DNA of 15,345 nt from an uncultured Clostridia bacterium (lineage in GTDB: Bacteria > Bacillota > Clostridia > Christensenellales > UBA1242), in the NCBI GenBank assembly GCA_947626175.1, contig CANQRE010000018.1, positions 1 to 15,345 of the forward strand, given 5' to 3'. The notes below the pieces were generated by a model. That model saw only the letters and a program-made list of their open reading frames with translations, was not told the DNA's origin and ran no database searches. Each line of letters begins with the position of its first letter. The first letter of the stretch is position 1. The position numbers were made by a program, and so were the translations under genes. Positions 6,977-13,968 of the stretch are shown here, piece by piece.

Positions 6977-7074
6977 GCGATGCCGAGCTTAACCTTGAGC
7001 GTGAAAAGCTCCTGCGACTTATCAAGGAGGAAGAAGATGCAGATCGAAAAATGCAACAAACCGACGAAATGTGA
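6943..7074 (+). pseudogene. Out-of-frame C-terminal part of the terminase-small-like gene
   Basis: This is the minus-one-frame continuation of the preceding ORF, running from GAC at 6943 to the TGA at 7074. It encodes DRNMPSNLQDMSDAELNLER and then an acidic/basic helix rich in Leu, Lys and Glu. The M-S-D-x-E-L-x-x-E-(K/R)-x-x-L-L pattern is common at the C-terminus of such small phage proteins. The ATG at 6952 in this frame has no ribosome binding site, so independent translation is unlikely. Its end overlaps the next gene's start (7037). Confidence 0.5.
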
Positions 7075-7249
7075 TTTTTTGGGGTGTAACAATCTTGCTG
7101 ATTACAGTTTTTCCACCAAAGGCATTTTAAAACGCGAACTTGCGTTTTGCAAGGAATGTTTAAATGGAATGTATCAAGAAATTGCAAAGCTACAAACGCC
7201 AAAAGCCACTTCGTCACCATTCAAACCAAAACCAAGGATAAAAAAATAA
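7037..7249 (+). CDS. Small Cys-rich, probably zinc-binding protein of the capsid operon
   Basis: The ATG at 7037 is preceded by AAGGAGG (7024-7030) with a 6-base spacing; the longer frame from 6980 lacks such a site. The product is 70 residues. Cys12-x4-Cys17 and Cys38-x2-Cys41 (CDFLGC and CKEC) make a plausible four-cysteine zinc knuckle or ribbon, with an additional Cys6. The C-terminus is basic and Pro/Lys-rich (FKPKPRIKK), which would suit nucleic-acid contact. It sits exactly where the terminase large subunit would be expected, between the small-terminase-like gene and the portal. I do not recognise a named family, and the zinc binding is inferred from Cys spacing. Confidence 0.65.
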   Translation: MQIEKCNKPTKCDFLGCNNLADYSFSTKGILKRELAFCKECLNGMYQEIAKLQTPKATSSPFKPKPRIKK

Positions 7250-7260
7250 AGGAGAAAAAA
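7248..7260 (+). promoter_or_regulatory. Ribosome binding site of the portal gene (decides its start)
   Basis: AAAGGAGAAAAAA directly precedes the ATG at 7261. The same box is found base-for-base before the capsid gene (9737-9749). It rules out the upstream in-frame GTG/ATG candidates around 7147, which would overlap the Cys-rich gene. Confidence 0.85.
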
Positions 7261-9105
7261 ATGAAAGAAGAACAAAAAATTGTCAAAGAAGTGCTCGAAG
7301 ATTTTGCAAAAAGGAGTGAGGAAAGAAAAAGCTTTGAAACGCAATGGCTTATGAACATGAATTTTTATTTAGGTAATCAATATTGTGACATTGGCTATGG
7401 TGGAAATTTGGAAGATCTTGACAAACAATTTTATTGGCAAGAGCGTGAAATTTTCAACCATATTGCTCCAATTGTTGACATTAGGGTTGCAAAACTTGCA
7501 AAAATAAAGCCAAAAACAACTGTTTTGCCGTCCTCAAACGATGAAAGAGATGTGTTCACCGCCAAGGTGTCAAAAAAGATTATTGACAGCATATCCAACA
7601 AGCTTGAGCTTTCCAAAAAAATTGATGAAGCAATGCAGTGGAGTGAAATTTGCGGAACAAGCTTTTTCAAAATCACATGGGATTCAAAAATTGGACAAGT
7701 GGTTGCAACTGAAGATGATGGAACAGTGGTCAGAAGCGGCGAAGTGGATGTGACCGTTTGCTCGCCATTTGAAATATATCCTGACTCATCCACAAGCACA
7801 GATATTGAGGCTTGCCAAAGCATTATTCATGCAAGGGCAATGGATGCGGACAAAATAAACTCGCTATATGGCTTGGATGTCAAAGGGCAGGATTTAAGTG
7901 TGTTTTCACTTGACAGCACAACTGTTGGATTTGGCGGGCTTGGCTATTCGTCTGCTGCTCCAAAAGTTTGCCAAGGAATCAAAAAAAATTCAGCACTTGT
8001 GATTGAAAGATATCAAAAAGCAAATGATGAAAATCCAAATGGTCGACTCACAATTGTTGTTGGCGACAAGCTGTTTTATGACGGCGAAAATCCTTTTGCG
8101 GTTGGAAAAGATGATGAAAGGGCTTTTCCTTTTGTTAGGCTTGTTTCACTTGGCCAAGTTTCATCTTTTTGGGGAACAAGTGTTGTGGATCGGCTGATTC
8201 CAATCCAAAGGGCTTACAATGCGGTGAAAAACCGAAAGCATGAATTTATCAACAGACTCACAATGGGCATTTTGAAGGTCGAAGATGGGTCAATAGATAT
8301 TGACAATTTGGAAGAAGATGGACTTTGCCCAGGCAAAGTGCTTGTGTATCGTCAAGGCTCAACATCGCCCGAATATTTAAGCACCGAAAATTTGTCATCA
8401 AGTTTTGCAGATGAAGAAGACAAACTTTTGGAAGAATTTAACAATGTCAGCGGCTTAAGCGAAGTTTTGGACAATCAAAATCTCACTGCAAACATTTCAG
8501 GAGTTGCTCTTGAAGTTATGGTTGAGCAAAGTGAACTTAGGCTTAACAATTCAGCAAACAACATCAAGCAAAGCGTCAAAAACATTAGCCAAATGATTTT
8601 GAAACTATACAAGCAATTTGCAATTTTGCCGCGTCTTGCCAAAATTGTGGGCGACAACGGCGACATTGAACTGTTTTATTTTAATTCCAGCGATATTTCA
8701 AGTGATGACATTGCCCTTGAAACTCAAAATGAACTTGGCGAAAGCCTTGCGCAGCGCAGACAAATGGTTTTTGATTTGATAAATGCAGGATTGCTTGATG
8801 ACAAGGAAAATGGCATGAGCAACAAAATGAAGGTGAAAGCACTTGAGGTTTTGGGCTTTGGAATTTGGGAAAACGCACAGGACACAAGTGAACTTCACAT
8901 CAAAAAAGCCGAAAATGAAAATCTCAAAATCCTTGATGGCAAAAAGGTGAAGGCAATTGAAATTGATGATCATGAGCTTCACATTGACAGGCATGTTTCA
9001 TACATGCTTGGTGGCGATTATGAAAAAGAATATGCTCAAAATCCACAAATTGAAGAAATGTTTTTGCAGCATATCAGAGAACATAAAGCATTTTTAAAAC
9101 AATAA
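7261..9105 (+). CDS. Phage portal protein (P22-like podovirus type)
   Basis: This 614-residue protein is the dodecameric ring at one capsid vertex through which DNA enters and leaves and onto which tail proteins dock. The N-terminal block (about 59-95), with WQEREIFNHIAPIVDIRVAKL and a following K-P-K-T-x-V-L-P, is characteristic of P22-like portals. Next come WSEICGTSFFKITWD (127-141), a short G-rich loop, and VCSPFEIYPD (166-175), the usual wing-domain signature. A long acidic and helical C-terminal part (from about 430) would form the stem and barrel. There are no internal stops or obvious deletions, and the length is near the lower end for this type (P22's is about 725). It is preceded by a strong ribosome binding site and followed after 17 bases by the scaffold gene. 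Confidence 0.9.
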   Translation: MKEEQKIVKEVLEDFAKRSEERKSFETQWLMNMNFYLGNQYCDIGYGGNLEDLDKQFYWQEREIFNHIAPIVDIRVAKLAKIKPKTTVLPSSNDERDVFTAKVSKKIIDSISNKLELSKKIDEAMQWSEICGTSFFKITWDSKIGQVVATEDDGTVVRSGEVDVTVCSPFEIYPDSSTSTDIEACQSIIHARAMDADKINSLYGLDVKGQDLSVFSLDSTTVGFGGLGYSSAAPKVCQGIKKNSALVIERYQKANDENPNGRLTIVVGDKLFYDGENPFAVGKDDERAFPFVRLVSLGQVSSFWGTSVVDRLIPIQRAYNAVKNRKHEFINRLTMGILKVEDGSIDIDNLEEDGLCPGKVLVYRQGSTSPEYLSTENLSSSFADEEDKLLEEFNNVSGLSEVLDNQNLTANISGVALEVMVEQSELRLNNSANNIKQSVKNISQMILKLYKQFAILPRLAKIVGDNGDIELFYFNSSDISSDDIALETQNELGESLAQRRQMVFDLINAGLLDDKENGMSNKMKVKALEVLGFGIWENAQDTSELHIKKAENENLKILDGKKVKAIEIDDHELHIDRHVSYMLGGDYEKEYAQNPQIEEMFLQHIREHKAFLKQ

Positions 9106-9122
9106 TTTTTTAGGAGGAAACT

Positions 9123-9737
9123 ATGGACGAAAATCAAATTGAGGAACAACCAGCCACGGAACCGGCAGAGGTTTTGCATAAAACAAATGATGAAAGTGTC
9201 GTGAGTGAGGCAGGCTCCTCAGATGAAAAAGGCGAATTTGGCAAATTTAAAAGTGCGGCCGCACTTTTGGAAGCTTACAAGTCATTGGAAGCAGAATTTA
9301 CCAGAAAAAGCCAAAGGCTATGCGAACTTGAAAAGGAGAAAAGTCAGCAAGCAACTTTATGCAAACAAAATGTTGCAGAAAAACTTGAGACCTTCCTTAA
9401 AGAGCGAGAAGATGCCACACCATTTGCTGATCAAATCAGAAAAGATTGTGAGCAAATGGAAGGGAATGTTGATTTTGATGGCTTGCTTGCCAAAGCTATG
9501 ATTGAAAATTTGGCAAGTGGGAAATCAAAGCTCGACAATCCTCTTATTCAAAAATATGTTTTTCAAGATGAAGAACTAAAAAATCATGTGATTGAATCTT
9601 ACATGAGAAAACTTAAATCATCAAGCACACCATTTTTATTGCACGGCGATGGCGGACAACGTGTGGCTGGGTTGACGCCAGCCACTCCAAAATCGCTTGG
9701 CGAAGCAAAAAAGATGATGGAGGAGATGTTCAGTTAA
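9123..9737 (+). CDS. Phage capsid scaffolding protein
   Basis: This 204-residue, highly charged protein has an acidic, disordered-looking N-terminus (about 1-38). The signature GKFKSAAALLEAYKSLEAEF (about 40-59) is a hallmark of phage scaffolds. A coiled-coil-like helix rich in Lys and Glu (about 60-95) follows, and the C-terminal helix with SLGEAKKMMEEMFS would bind the inner face of the major capsid protein. The position between portal and major capsid is the classical one. The start has an excellent site, TAGGAGGAAACT then ATG. I see no protease gene, so the scaffold would have to leave the prohead intact, as in P22. Confidence 0.85.
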   Translation: MDENQIEEQPATEPAEVLHKTNDESVVSEAGSSDEKGEFGKFKSAAALLEAYKSLEAEFTRKSQRLCELEKEKSQQATLCKQNVAEKLETFLKEREDATPFADQIRKDCEQMEGNVDFDGLLAKAMIENLASGKSKLDNPLIQKYVFQDEELKNHVIESYMRKLKSSSTPFLLHGDGGQRVAGLTPATPKSLGEAKKMMEEMFS

Positions 9738-9749
9738 AAGGAGAAAAAA
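9737..9749 (+). promoter_or_regulatory. Ribosome binding site of the major capsid gene
   Basis: AAAGGAGAAAAAA overlaps the last base of the scaffold stop and leads directly into ATG at 9750. It is identical to the box before the portal gene, giving a repeated strong initiation module. Confidence 0.8.
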
Positions 9750-10949
9750 ATGGTAACATTACAAAATGCTGAAAACGCACTTAAAACTGTTTATTTGGGA
9801 GTTGTTGCAAATCAACTCAATGTTTCAGCCAATCCTCTTTTGACACAAATTCGCCGAACAAACAAAGATGTTTGGGGAAAGGAAGTGATCAAGCTTGCAC
9901 CATTTGGAATCAATGGTGGAATTGGCGCTGGCGAAGAAAATTCGCTTCTTCCTGAAGCATTTGGCAACAATTATGCCCAATTTAAAACAGATCTTAAAAA
10001 CCTTTATGGAAAAATTGAAATCACTGACAAAGCAATCAGAGCGTCAGCAAACAACATTGGCGCTTTTGTGAACCTTCTTGCTGATGAAATGGAAGGCCTT
10101 GTGAAAGCAAGCACTTTCAATCTTGGCAGAATGCTTTATGGTGATGGAACAGGCGCTCTTGCAAAAGCAACAGCGGCTGAAGGCAAGGTGATCACTTGCG
10201 ACAAAGTGAACAACTTTATTGAAGGAATGGTTGTGGACTTTTACACAAAAGAAGGAGCAAAATCTGTTTCACAAGCAAGAGTTAAAGCTGTTGACAGACT
10301 AAACAAACAAATCACAGTTGACAAGGACGTTACAATTGAGTCCGACCCAATGACAGTTTATGTTCAAGGCTCAAAAGATTTGGAAATCACTGGACTTGGA
10401 GCAATCTTTTCAAATTCTGAAACGCTGTATGGCTTAAAGAGAGCTGATTACAAATGGCTTACTCCATATTCATCTAATGTTCCAACAGAAATTTCTGATT
10501 CTCTCATTCAAACTGCAATAGATTTCTTGGAAGAAAATGCTGATTCAAAAATCAACTTTATTTCATGCTCAAGCGATGTGAGAAGGGCTTATCAAGCATA
10601 TTTGACTGCTTACAGAGCAAATGCTGAAATTGTTGAACTTGAAGGCGGATTTAAGGCAATTTCTTACAATGGAATTCCAATGGTTAACGACAGGTTTGTT
10701 GACGAAGGAACAATGTATCTTCTCAACACCAACGACTTTGTTTTGCATGAACTTTGCGATTGGAAATGGATTGAAGGCGAAAATGGCAGCATCTTGAAAC
10801 AAGTTGCAAACCATCCTGCTTACAGCGCAACACTTGTAAAGTATGCTGAACTTGTTTGCGACAAGCCAAGTGGACAAGCAAAGATAAGTGCAATCAAATC
10901 AACAGTTTCAAATCCTTTTCAAGTTACTGTAAATTGCAATCATGAGTAA
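9750..10949 (+). CDS. Phage major capsid protein (HK97 fold)
   Basis: This 399-residue shell protein opens with a helical arm (LQNAENALKTVYLGVVANQL). A Gly/Glu-rich extended loop follows (about 53-70, GGIGAGEENSLLPEAFGNN), then NLYGKIEITDKAIRAS (about 83-98), which marks the start of the spine-helix region in tailed-phage capsids. The spine helix (NLLADEMEGLVKAST) and LGRMLYGDGTG come next, then a beta-rich insert (about 140-215) and the A domain with NGIPMVNDRFVD (about 307-318). The frame is intact and full length. It assembles with portal and scaffold into a prohead. The first helical arm is retained in the encoded product, and no prohead protease is present. It is probably the most highly expressed gene here given its ribosome binding site. 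Confidence 0.9.
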   Translation: MVTLQNAENALKTVYLGVVANQLNVSANPLLTQIRRTNKDVWGKEVIKLAPFGINGGIGAGEENSLLPEAFGNNYAQFKTDLKNLYGKIEITDKAIRASANNIGAFVNLLADEMEGLVKASTFNLGRMLYGDGTGALAKATAAEGKVITCDKVNNFIEGMVVDFYTKEGAKSVSQARVKAVDRLNKQITVDKDVTIESDPMTVYVQGSKDLEITGLGAIFSNSETLYGLKRADYKWLTPYSSNVPTEISDSLIQTAIDFLEENADSKINFISCSSDVRRAYQAYLTAYRANAEIVELEGGFKAISYNGIPMVNDRFVDEGTMYLLNTNDFVLHELCDWKWIEGENGSILKQVANHPAYSATLVKYAELVCDKPSGQAKISAIKSTVSNPFQVTVNCNHE

Positions 10950-10958
10950 GGAGAACAA

Positions 10959-11270
10959 ATGAAAAACCAAATTTTGCTTGAAAGCGAGCCTTTTTACATA
11001 ACTGAAAGGCTTAAAGAGATTGATGAAGGCTACTTTGTTGTGTTTAATTTATCAAAAAACGCTTTTGAAGTGCACAATTCAGCCCAAAAGGGCCCAAGTT
11101 ATGCCTTCACTGTGCCGTTTGACGTTTTGGACGAGCGAACAATAACGCTTGCAAGGAAAACAAAAAGTCAAAACGCGGCAAAGCTTATTGAGGAAATCGA
11201 CAAAGAAAACGAAAACAAAAAGCGCCATCTTCTTTCTCAGGCAATAGAGCAAATAAAAGAGGTGAAATAA
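10959..11270 (+). CDS. Small conserved phage head protein of unknown role
   Basis: This 103-residue protein lies between the capsid and adaptor genes. The N-terminal part is a compact alpha/beta stretch (RLKEIDEGYFVVFNLSKNAF, then EVHNSAQKG and a Tyr-Ala-Phe-Thr-Val strand). The second half is a charged, Lys/Glu/Asn-rich helix that could be a coiled coil. I recognise this arrangement from small uncharacterised genes in Clostridia phages but not a named family. A decoration or connector role is only inferred from position. The start is preceded by AAGGAG (10949-10954). Its TAA stop overlaps the next ATG by one base (TAATG), so the two are translationally coupled. Confidence 0.7.
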   Translation: MKNQILLESEPFYITERLKEIDEGYFVVFNLSKNAFEVHNSAQKGPSYAFTVPFDVLDERTITLARKTKSQNAAKLIEEIDKENENKKRHLLSQAIEQIKEVK

Positions 11271-11818
11271 TGAAAGTAAATCAAGTTTTGTCCTTAAGTT
11301 GTGATTTTCTTGGCCTTGACGAAGTGAAAAAATATATTGACAGCGGCGAAGGAACTGAGCTTGAAAAAAACAAACTTAATAAACTTGTAAATTGCCTAAA
11401 CAGCGCTTATGAAGAAGCGGTCACAGAGTTTTTGCCAATTTTTGTCCATGAGTTTTTTGAAACAAAGGATGGACAAATAAAGTTTTCGCAATTTGCTTAT
11501 CCGCTAAGTTCAATTCACAGTGTTAAAGATGTTTATGGCCGAAAAATCAAGCACACCATTTGCGCTGACTCAGTGTTTGTGAACGCAAAAAGGGTTTGGG
11601 TTTGCTATCAAACTCAGCCGGAGATTTTAAACAAGGACGATGAAAAAAGCGTGATGATTTCGGAAAGGATTTTGTCCTATGGAACAACAAGGGAATATTT
11701 GTTTTTGCAGGGCCAATCAGACGAAGCACTTTTGTTTCACAAAAGATTTGTTCGTGGACTGGAAAAACTTGCCCGCAAACGTTGTTTGATAAATCTTCCA
11801 AAAAGAAGATGGCAATAA
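11270..11818 (+). CDS. Head-tail adaptor/connector protein (podovirus-like)
   Basis: This 182-residue protein is mostly helical at both ends. An N-terminal helix bundle (about 1-58, ending EEAVTEFLPI) is followed by a beta-rich middle (about 62-120, DGQIKFSQFAYPLSSIHSVK and the next strands). A final long helical part (about 128-182) has SERILSYGTTREYLFLQGQS and the basic end RKRCLINLPKRRW. This layout fits the gp6/gp4-like adaptors that sit under the portal ring and connect it to the tail nozzle. It is translationally coupled to the upstream gene and followed nine bases later by the nozzle-like gene. The family call rests on layout and neighbourhood, so it is moderately firm. Confidence 0.7.
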   Translation: MKVNQVLSLSCDFLGLDEVKKYIDSGEGTELEKNKLNKLVNCLNSAYEEAVTEFLPIFVHEFFETKDGQIKFSQFAYPLSSIHSVKDVYGRKIKHTICADSVFVNAKRVWVCYQTQPEILNKDDEKSVMISERILSYGTTREYLFLQGQSDEALLFHKRFVRGLEKLARKRCLINLPKRRWQ

Positions 11819-11827
11819 GGGGGCGAT

Positions 11828-13273
11828 ATGGAAAACGAATTTCCTTCCAAAAGAAGCAAAACTCTTTCAATTAAATTTGACGATTTTTCATCTATCACAA
11901 ATTTTGATAACTCATCCTCTTTAACAAAAACGAAAGGTTTTTACAATTATTCAATTTCATCTGGCTTCTTAAAGGTAGGGCATGGCTTTTGCCAGCTTGC
12001 CCTGCCTTTGACAGATGAAACTGCCGAAGAGCAAACATTTGAGCTTAAAGCAAATCAAGTTTTGGGAGCGTGGCCATTTGTTTGGTATGACAGCTTGTCA
12101 AAAAAAGACAAATATTATGTGTTTTATCTTGATGAAAACAAAAAAATGTTTTTTTTCAACATAATGTCAGACAAAATGATGTATGAAACAATGGCGCAGT
12201 TTAATGAAATCCCAAACGCAGTTCATTTTTCAATAAATGATGGCAGCGACACAATGTTTTTCTCATCTTCAGCTGACAAAACAGTTGGCTTGAATGGAAG
12301 TGGCTGTCAGGTTTATGATCAACTTCCGCAGTTTAGGTCAGGTTGTTGGTTTGGACCATATTTGTTTTTGATCACAACAGGCAGCAACAACAAACTTTTA
12401 TACAGCGACAAAACATTTGACCTTTGGATGGAAACTCAAATCAAACAAGTTCCATTGCCTTCGCTTAGGGGCGGGCTGACAAAACTTGTTTCGGTTGGCG
12501 AAAACTTGTATTTGTTCAGGGAATATGGCATAACAGTTCTTTCGCTATATAGCACACAATCTGAAGTGGCATCGTCAAACATATATGATTCATCTTCATA
12601 TATCGAGCCTTCGTCAATTGCATCAAATGGTGAAAAAATCATTTTCTTGGCAAAAGACGGACTGTTTTCGCTTGAAGGGAAAAACGTATCAAAGCTTGAC
12701 ATTCCATTTTTTGATTTGATTGATTTTGCTTCGTCTTCGTTTTTCCAAGGAATATGCTTTGATGGCAAATATTTTCTTGCATGCAAACTTAAGTTTGATG
12801 ATGAAACTTCTTCTCAAAAAAACAATGCACTTTTGATTTATGATTTAAACAATAAAACGATTGAAGTTTTGCGTGGATTTGATATTCAAAGCATGATGAC
12901 GATAAAAACTCCATCTGTAAAAAAACTATGCGCAACTTTCAGGGGAGAAAATCAAAACAAAATTGGTCAGCTTTGTGAAGATGGCACTTTTTTTGGAGCT
13001 CCGCTTGAAAAAATGTGGATTTCGCCAAAAAGTGACCTTGGATATGCAAAAAATCTTAAAAAAATAACCCAAATTGTTGCAAAACCCCAAATGCAATGTG
13101 AAATTGAAATTTTTAGTGACCTTGACTATGCCAAGCTGTCCATAACCCCGTCAAACAAAACAATCCCAATCAAAGTCAATGTTGTTGGCAGAGTTTTTCA
13201 AGTGAAAATTTCGTCAAAAGATGCAAAAAGCTATGTCCCTGATTTTGAACTTACAGCAAAGGTTTTCTTGTGA
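11828..13273 (+). CDS. Podovirus tail hub/nozzle-like beta-propeller protein
   Basis: This 481-residue, beta-rich protein has repeated strand-turn-strand units containing Tyr/Phe pairs (KYYVFYLDENKKMFFF, GPYLFLITTGSNNKLLYSD, ENLYLFREYGITVLS, GKYFLACKL followed by LLIYDL), as expected for a propeller. The end, starting about residue 397 with WISPKSDLGYAKNLKKI and leading to GRVFQVKISSKD and a final hydrophobic strand, resembles the C-terminal region of tail hub/nozzle proteins (T7 gp12, P22 gp10 class), which stack under the adaptor and close the DNA channel. The start is ATG preceded by AAGGGGGCGAT. The length agrees with P22 gp10 (about 470). It would be the only tail component in this operon; no fibres or spikes follow. 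Its TGA overlaps the next ORF's GTG by four bases. Confidence 0.7.
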   Translation: MENEFPSKRSKTLSIKFDDFSSITNFDNSSSLTKTKGFYNYSISSGFLKVGHGFCQLALPLTDETAEEQTFELKANQVLGAWPFVWYDSLSKKDKYYVFYLDENKKMFFFNIMSDKMMYETMAQFNEIPNAVHFSINDGSDTMFFSSSADKTVGLNGSGCQVYDQLPQFRSGCWFGPYLFLITTGSNNKLLYSDKTFDLWMETQIKQVPLPSLRGGLTKLVSVGENLYLFREYGITVLSLYSTQSEVASSNIYDSSSYIEPSSIASNGEKIIFLAKDGLFSLEGKNVSKLDIPFFDLIDFASSSFFQGICFDGKYFLACKLKFDDETSSQKNNALLIYDLNNKTIEVLRGFDIQSMMTIKTPSVKKLCATFRGENQNKIGQLCEDGTFFGAPLEKMWISPKSDLGYAKNLKKITQIVAKPQMQCEIEIFSDLDYAKLSITPSNKTIPIKVNVVGRVFQVKISSKDAKSYVPDFELTAKVFL

Positions 13274-13458
13274 AAAAAATTTGCATGATTGATCATTCTT
13301 ATTCAATATTTTTGTCCAGAATTGCAAAGAAAGGAGAAAAAGAAGAGATGAAAAAACTTGTTGATCAAATTGAACTTGGCAAAAATGGTGCGATGGACAA
13401 AGCTGTAAAACAAAGGGAAGGCGGCATTTATATCAAGCCTCAAAAGGAAAAAAGCTAA
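13270..13458 (+). CDS. Small coupled phage-operon protein, function unknown
   Basis: This 62-residue, basic protein starts at a GTG that overlaps the nozzle gene's stop (GTGA); AAAGG lies seven bases upstream. An ATG at 13348 also has AAGGAG upstream, though at 11 bases, and would give 36 residues. The conserved-looking part is the C-terminal half: VDQIELGKNGAMDKAVKQRE and then GGIYIKP. I do not recognise the family. Its stop overlaps the ATG of the next gene by one base. Either start leaves it in the same tightly coupled operon. Confidence 0.55.
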   Translation: MKKICMIDHSYSIFLSRIAKKGEKEEMKKLVDQIELGKNGAMDKAVKQREGGIYIKPQKEKS

Positions 13459-13712
13459 TGCAGATTTGGCAAGAAATTGTCAGCGTTATTGTGAGCAATG
13501 GCGTTTTTGCAATTTTGTTTGTGGCGTTGTTTTTTTATCAACTCAAGGACAGCAAAAAGCGAGAGGAAAAATATCAAAAAACAATCGACACGCTCACAGT
13601 GCACATTGGCACAATTGAAAAAATCAAAGATGATGTTGAAGAGCTTAAGGAAGTTTTAATGCCAAAAAGGAGAAAAAAACAAAATGTTAAAAAATCTGAT
13701 TCGCTCATATAG
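13458..13712 (+). CDS. UviB/BhlA-type holin-like protein
   Basis: This 84-residue protein has one N-terminal membrane helix (about 6-26, VSVIVSNGVFAILFVALFFYQL). A strongly charged helix follows with DSKKREEKYQKTIDTLT, then EKIKDDVEELKEVL and a Lys/Arg tail (PKRRKKQNVKK). That is the layout of the BhlA/UviB family of holin- or bacteriocin-associated proteins in Bacillota, where K-R-E-E-K-Y-Q is a recurring motif just inside the membrane. Such proteins can permeabilise the cytoplasmic membrane. The start follows an AAAGGA site and overlaps the upstream TAA by one base. Its end overlaps the next gene by 29 bases. Confidence 0.8.
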   Translation: MQIWQEIVSVIVSNGVFAILFVALFFYQLKDSKKREEKYQKTIDTLTVHIGTIEKIKDDVEELKEVLMPKRRKKQNVKKSDSLI

Positions 13713-13920
13713 TTTTTGGACAGCGCTTGCTGGAGCACTTGGAATTTTGGCAAGTGCAATTGGCAGAGCCTTTTCGTTTAAGATTGAAGAAAAAATCATT
13801 TCCGACATTGTTATGGCAGTTGCTGGAGTTTTGGTGGCAGTTGGAATTGTGAATTTGCCTTCACAACAAGCGGATGAAAATGGAAAGGACAATGACAATG
13901 AAAAAGAGAAGGGGCAGTAA
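13684..13920 (+). CDS. Second holin-like small membrane protein
   Basis: This 78-residue protein has two membrane helices (about 10-30, YSFWTALAGALGILASAIG; about 38-58, IISDIVMAVAGVLVAVGIV) and a hydrophilic, acidic/basic C-terminus (from about residue 60, QADENGKDNDNEKEKGQ). Small size, the F-W-x-A-L start and the charged tail fit phage holins of Bacillota. AAAGGAG (13667-13673) precedes the ATG at 11 bases. It is the last gene of the operon; the terminator stem begins within its final codons. No endolysin is found beside the two holin-like genes, which is unusual for a lysis module. Confidence 0.75.
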   Translation: MLKNLIRSYSFWTALAGALGILASAIGRAFSFKIEEKIISDIVMAVAGVLVAVGIVNLPSQQADENGKDNDNEKEKGQ

Positions 13921-13937
13921 AACCCTTCTCTTTTTTT
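13902..13937 (+). terminator. Intrinsic terminator of the phage-derived operon
   Basis: A 12-bp stem, AAAAGAGAAGGG (13902-13913) with CCCTTCTCTTTT (13923-13934), closes a 9-base loop that contains the stop codon TAA, and is followed by a T-run (to 13937). It is strong and falls exactly at the end of the last ORF. Confidence 0.92.
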
Positions 13938-13940
13938 AAT

Positions 13941-13968
13941 AAAAAAAACCAGATTATTCTGGCTTTTT
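13941..13968 (-). terminator. Intrinsic terminator of rpsT
   Basis: Read on the minus strand, CCAGA and TCTGG pair around an ATAA loop that includes the rpsT stop, and a run of eight T follows. The A-run just before the stem can extend the pairing with that T-run through one G-T wobble. It is separate from, and back to back with, the operon terminator. Confidence 0.8.

Noticed and set aside
6980..7249. Longer start (6980) for the Cys-rich small protein
   Set aside because: No ribosome binding site precedes it, and it would overlap the fitting C-terminal part of the terminase-small-like gene; ATG at 7037 has AAGGAGG upstream.
7147..9105. Start of the portal gene at 7147
   Set aside because: The extra N-terminus overlaps the Cys-rich gene's C-terminus and lacks a ribosome binding site; ATG at 7261 has AAAGGAGAAAAAA directly upstream and matches portal N-termini.
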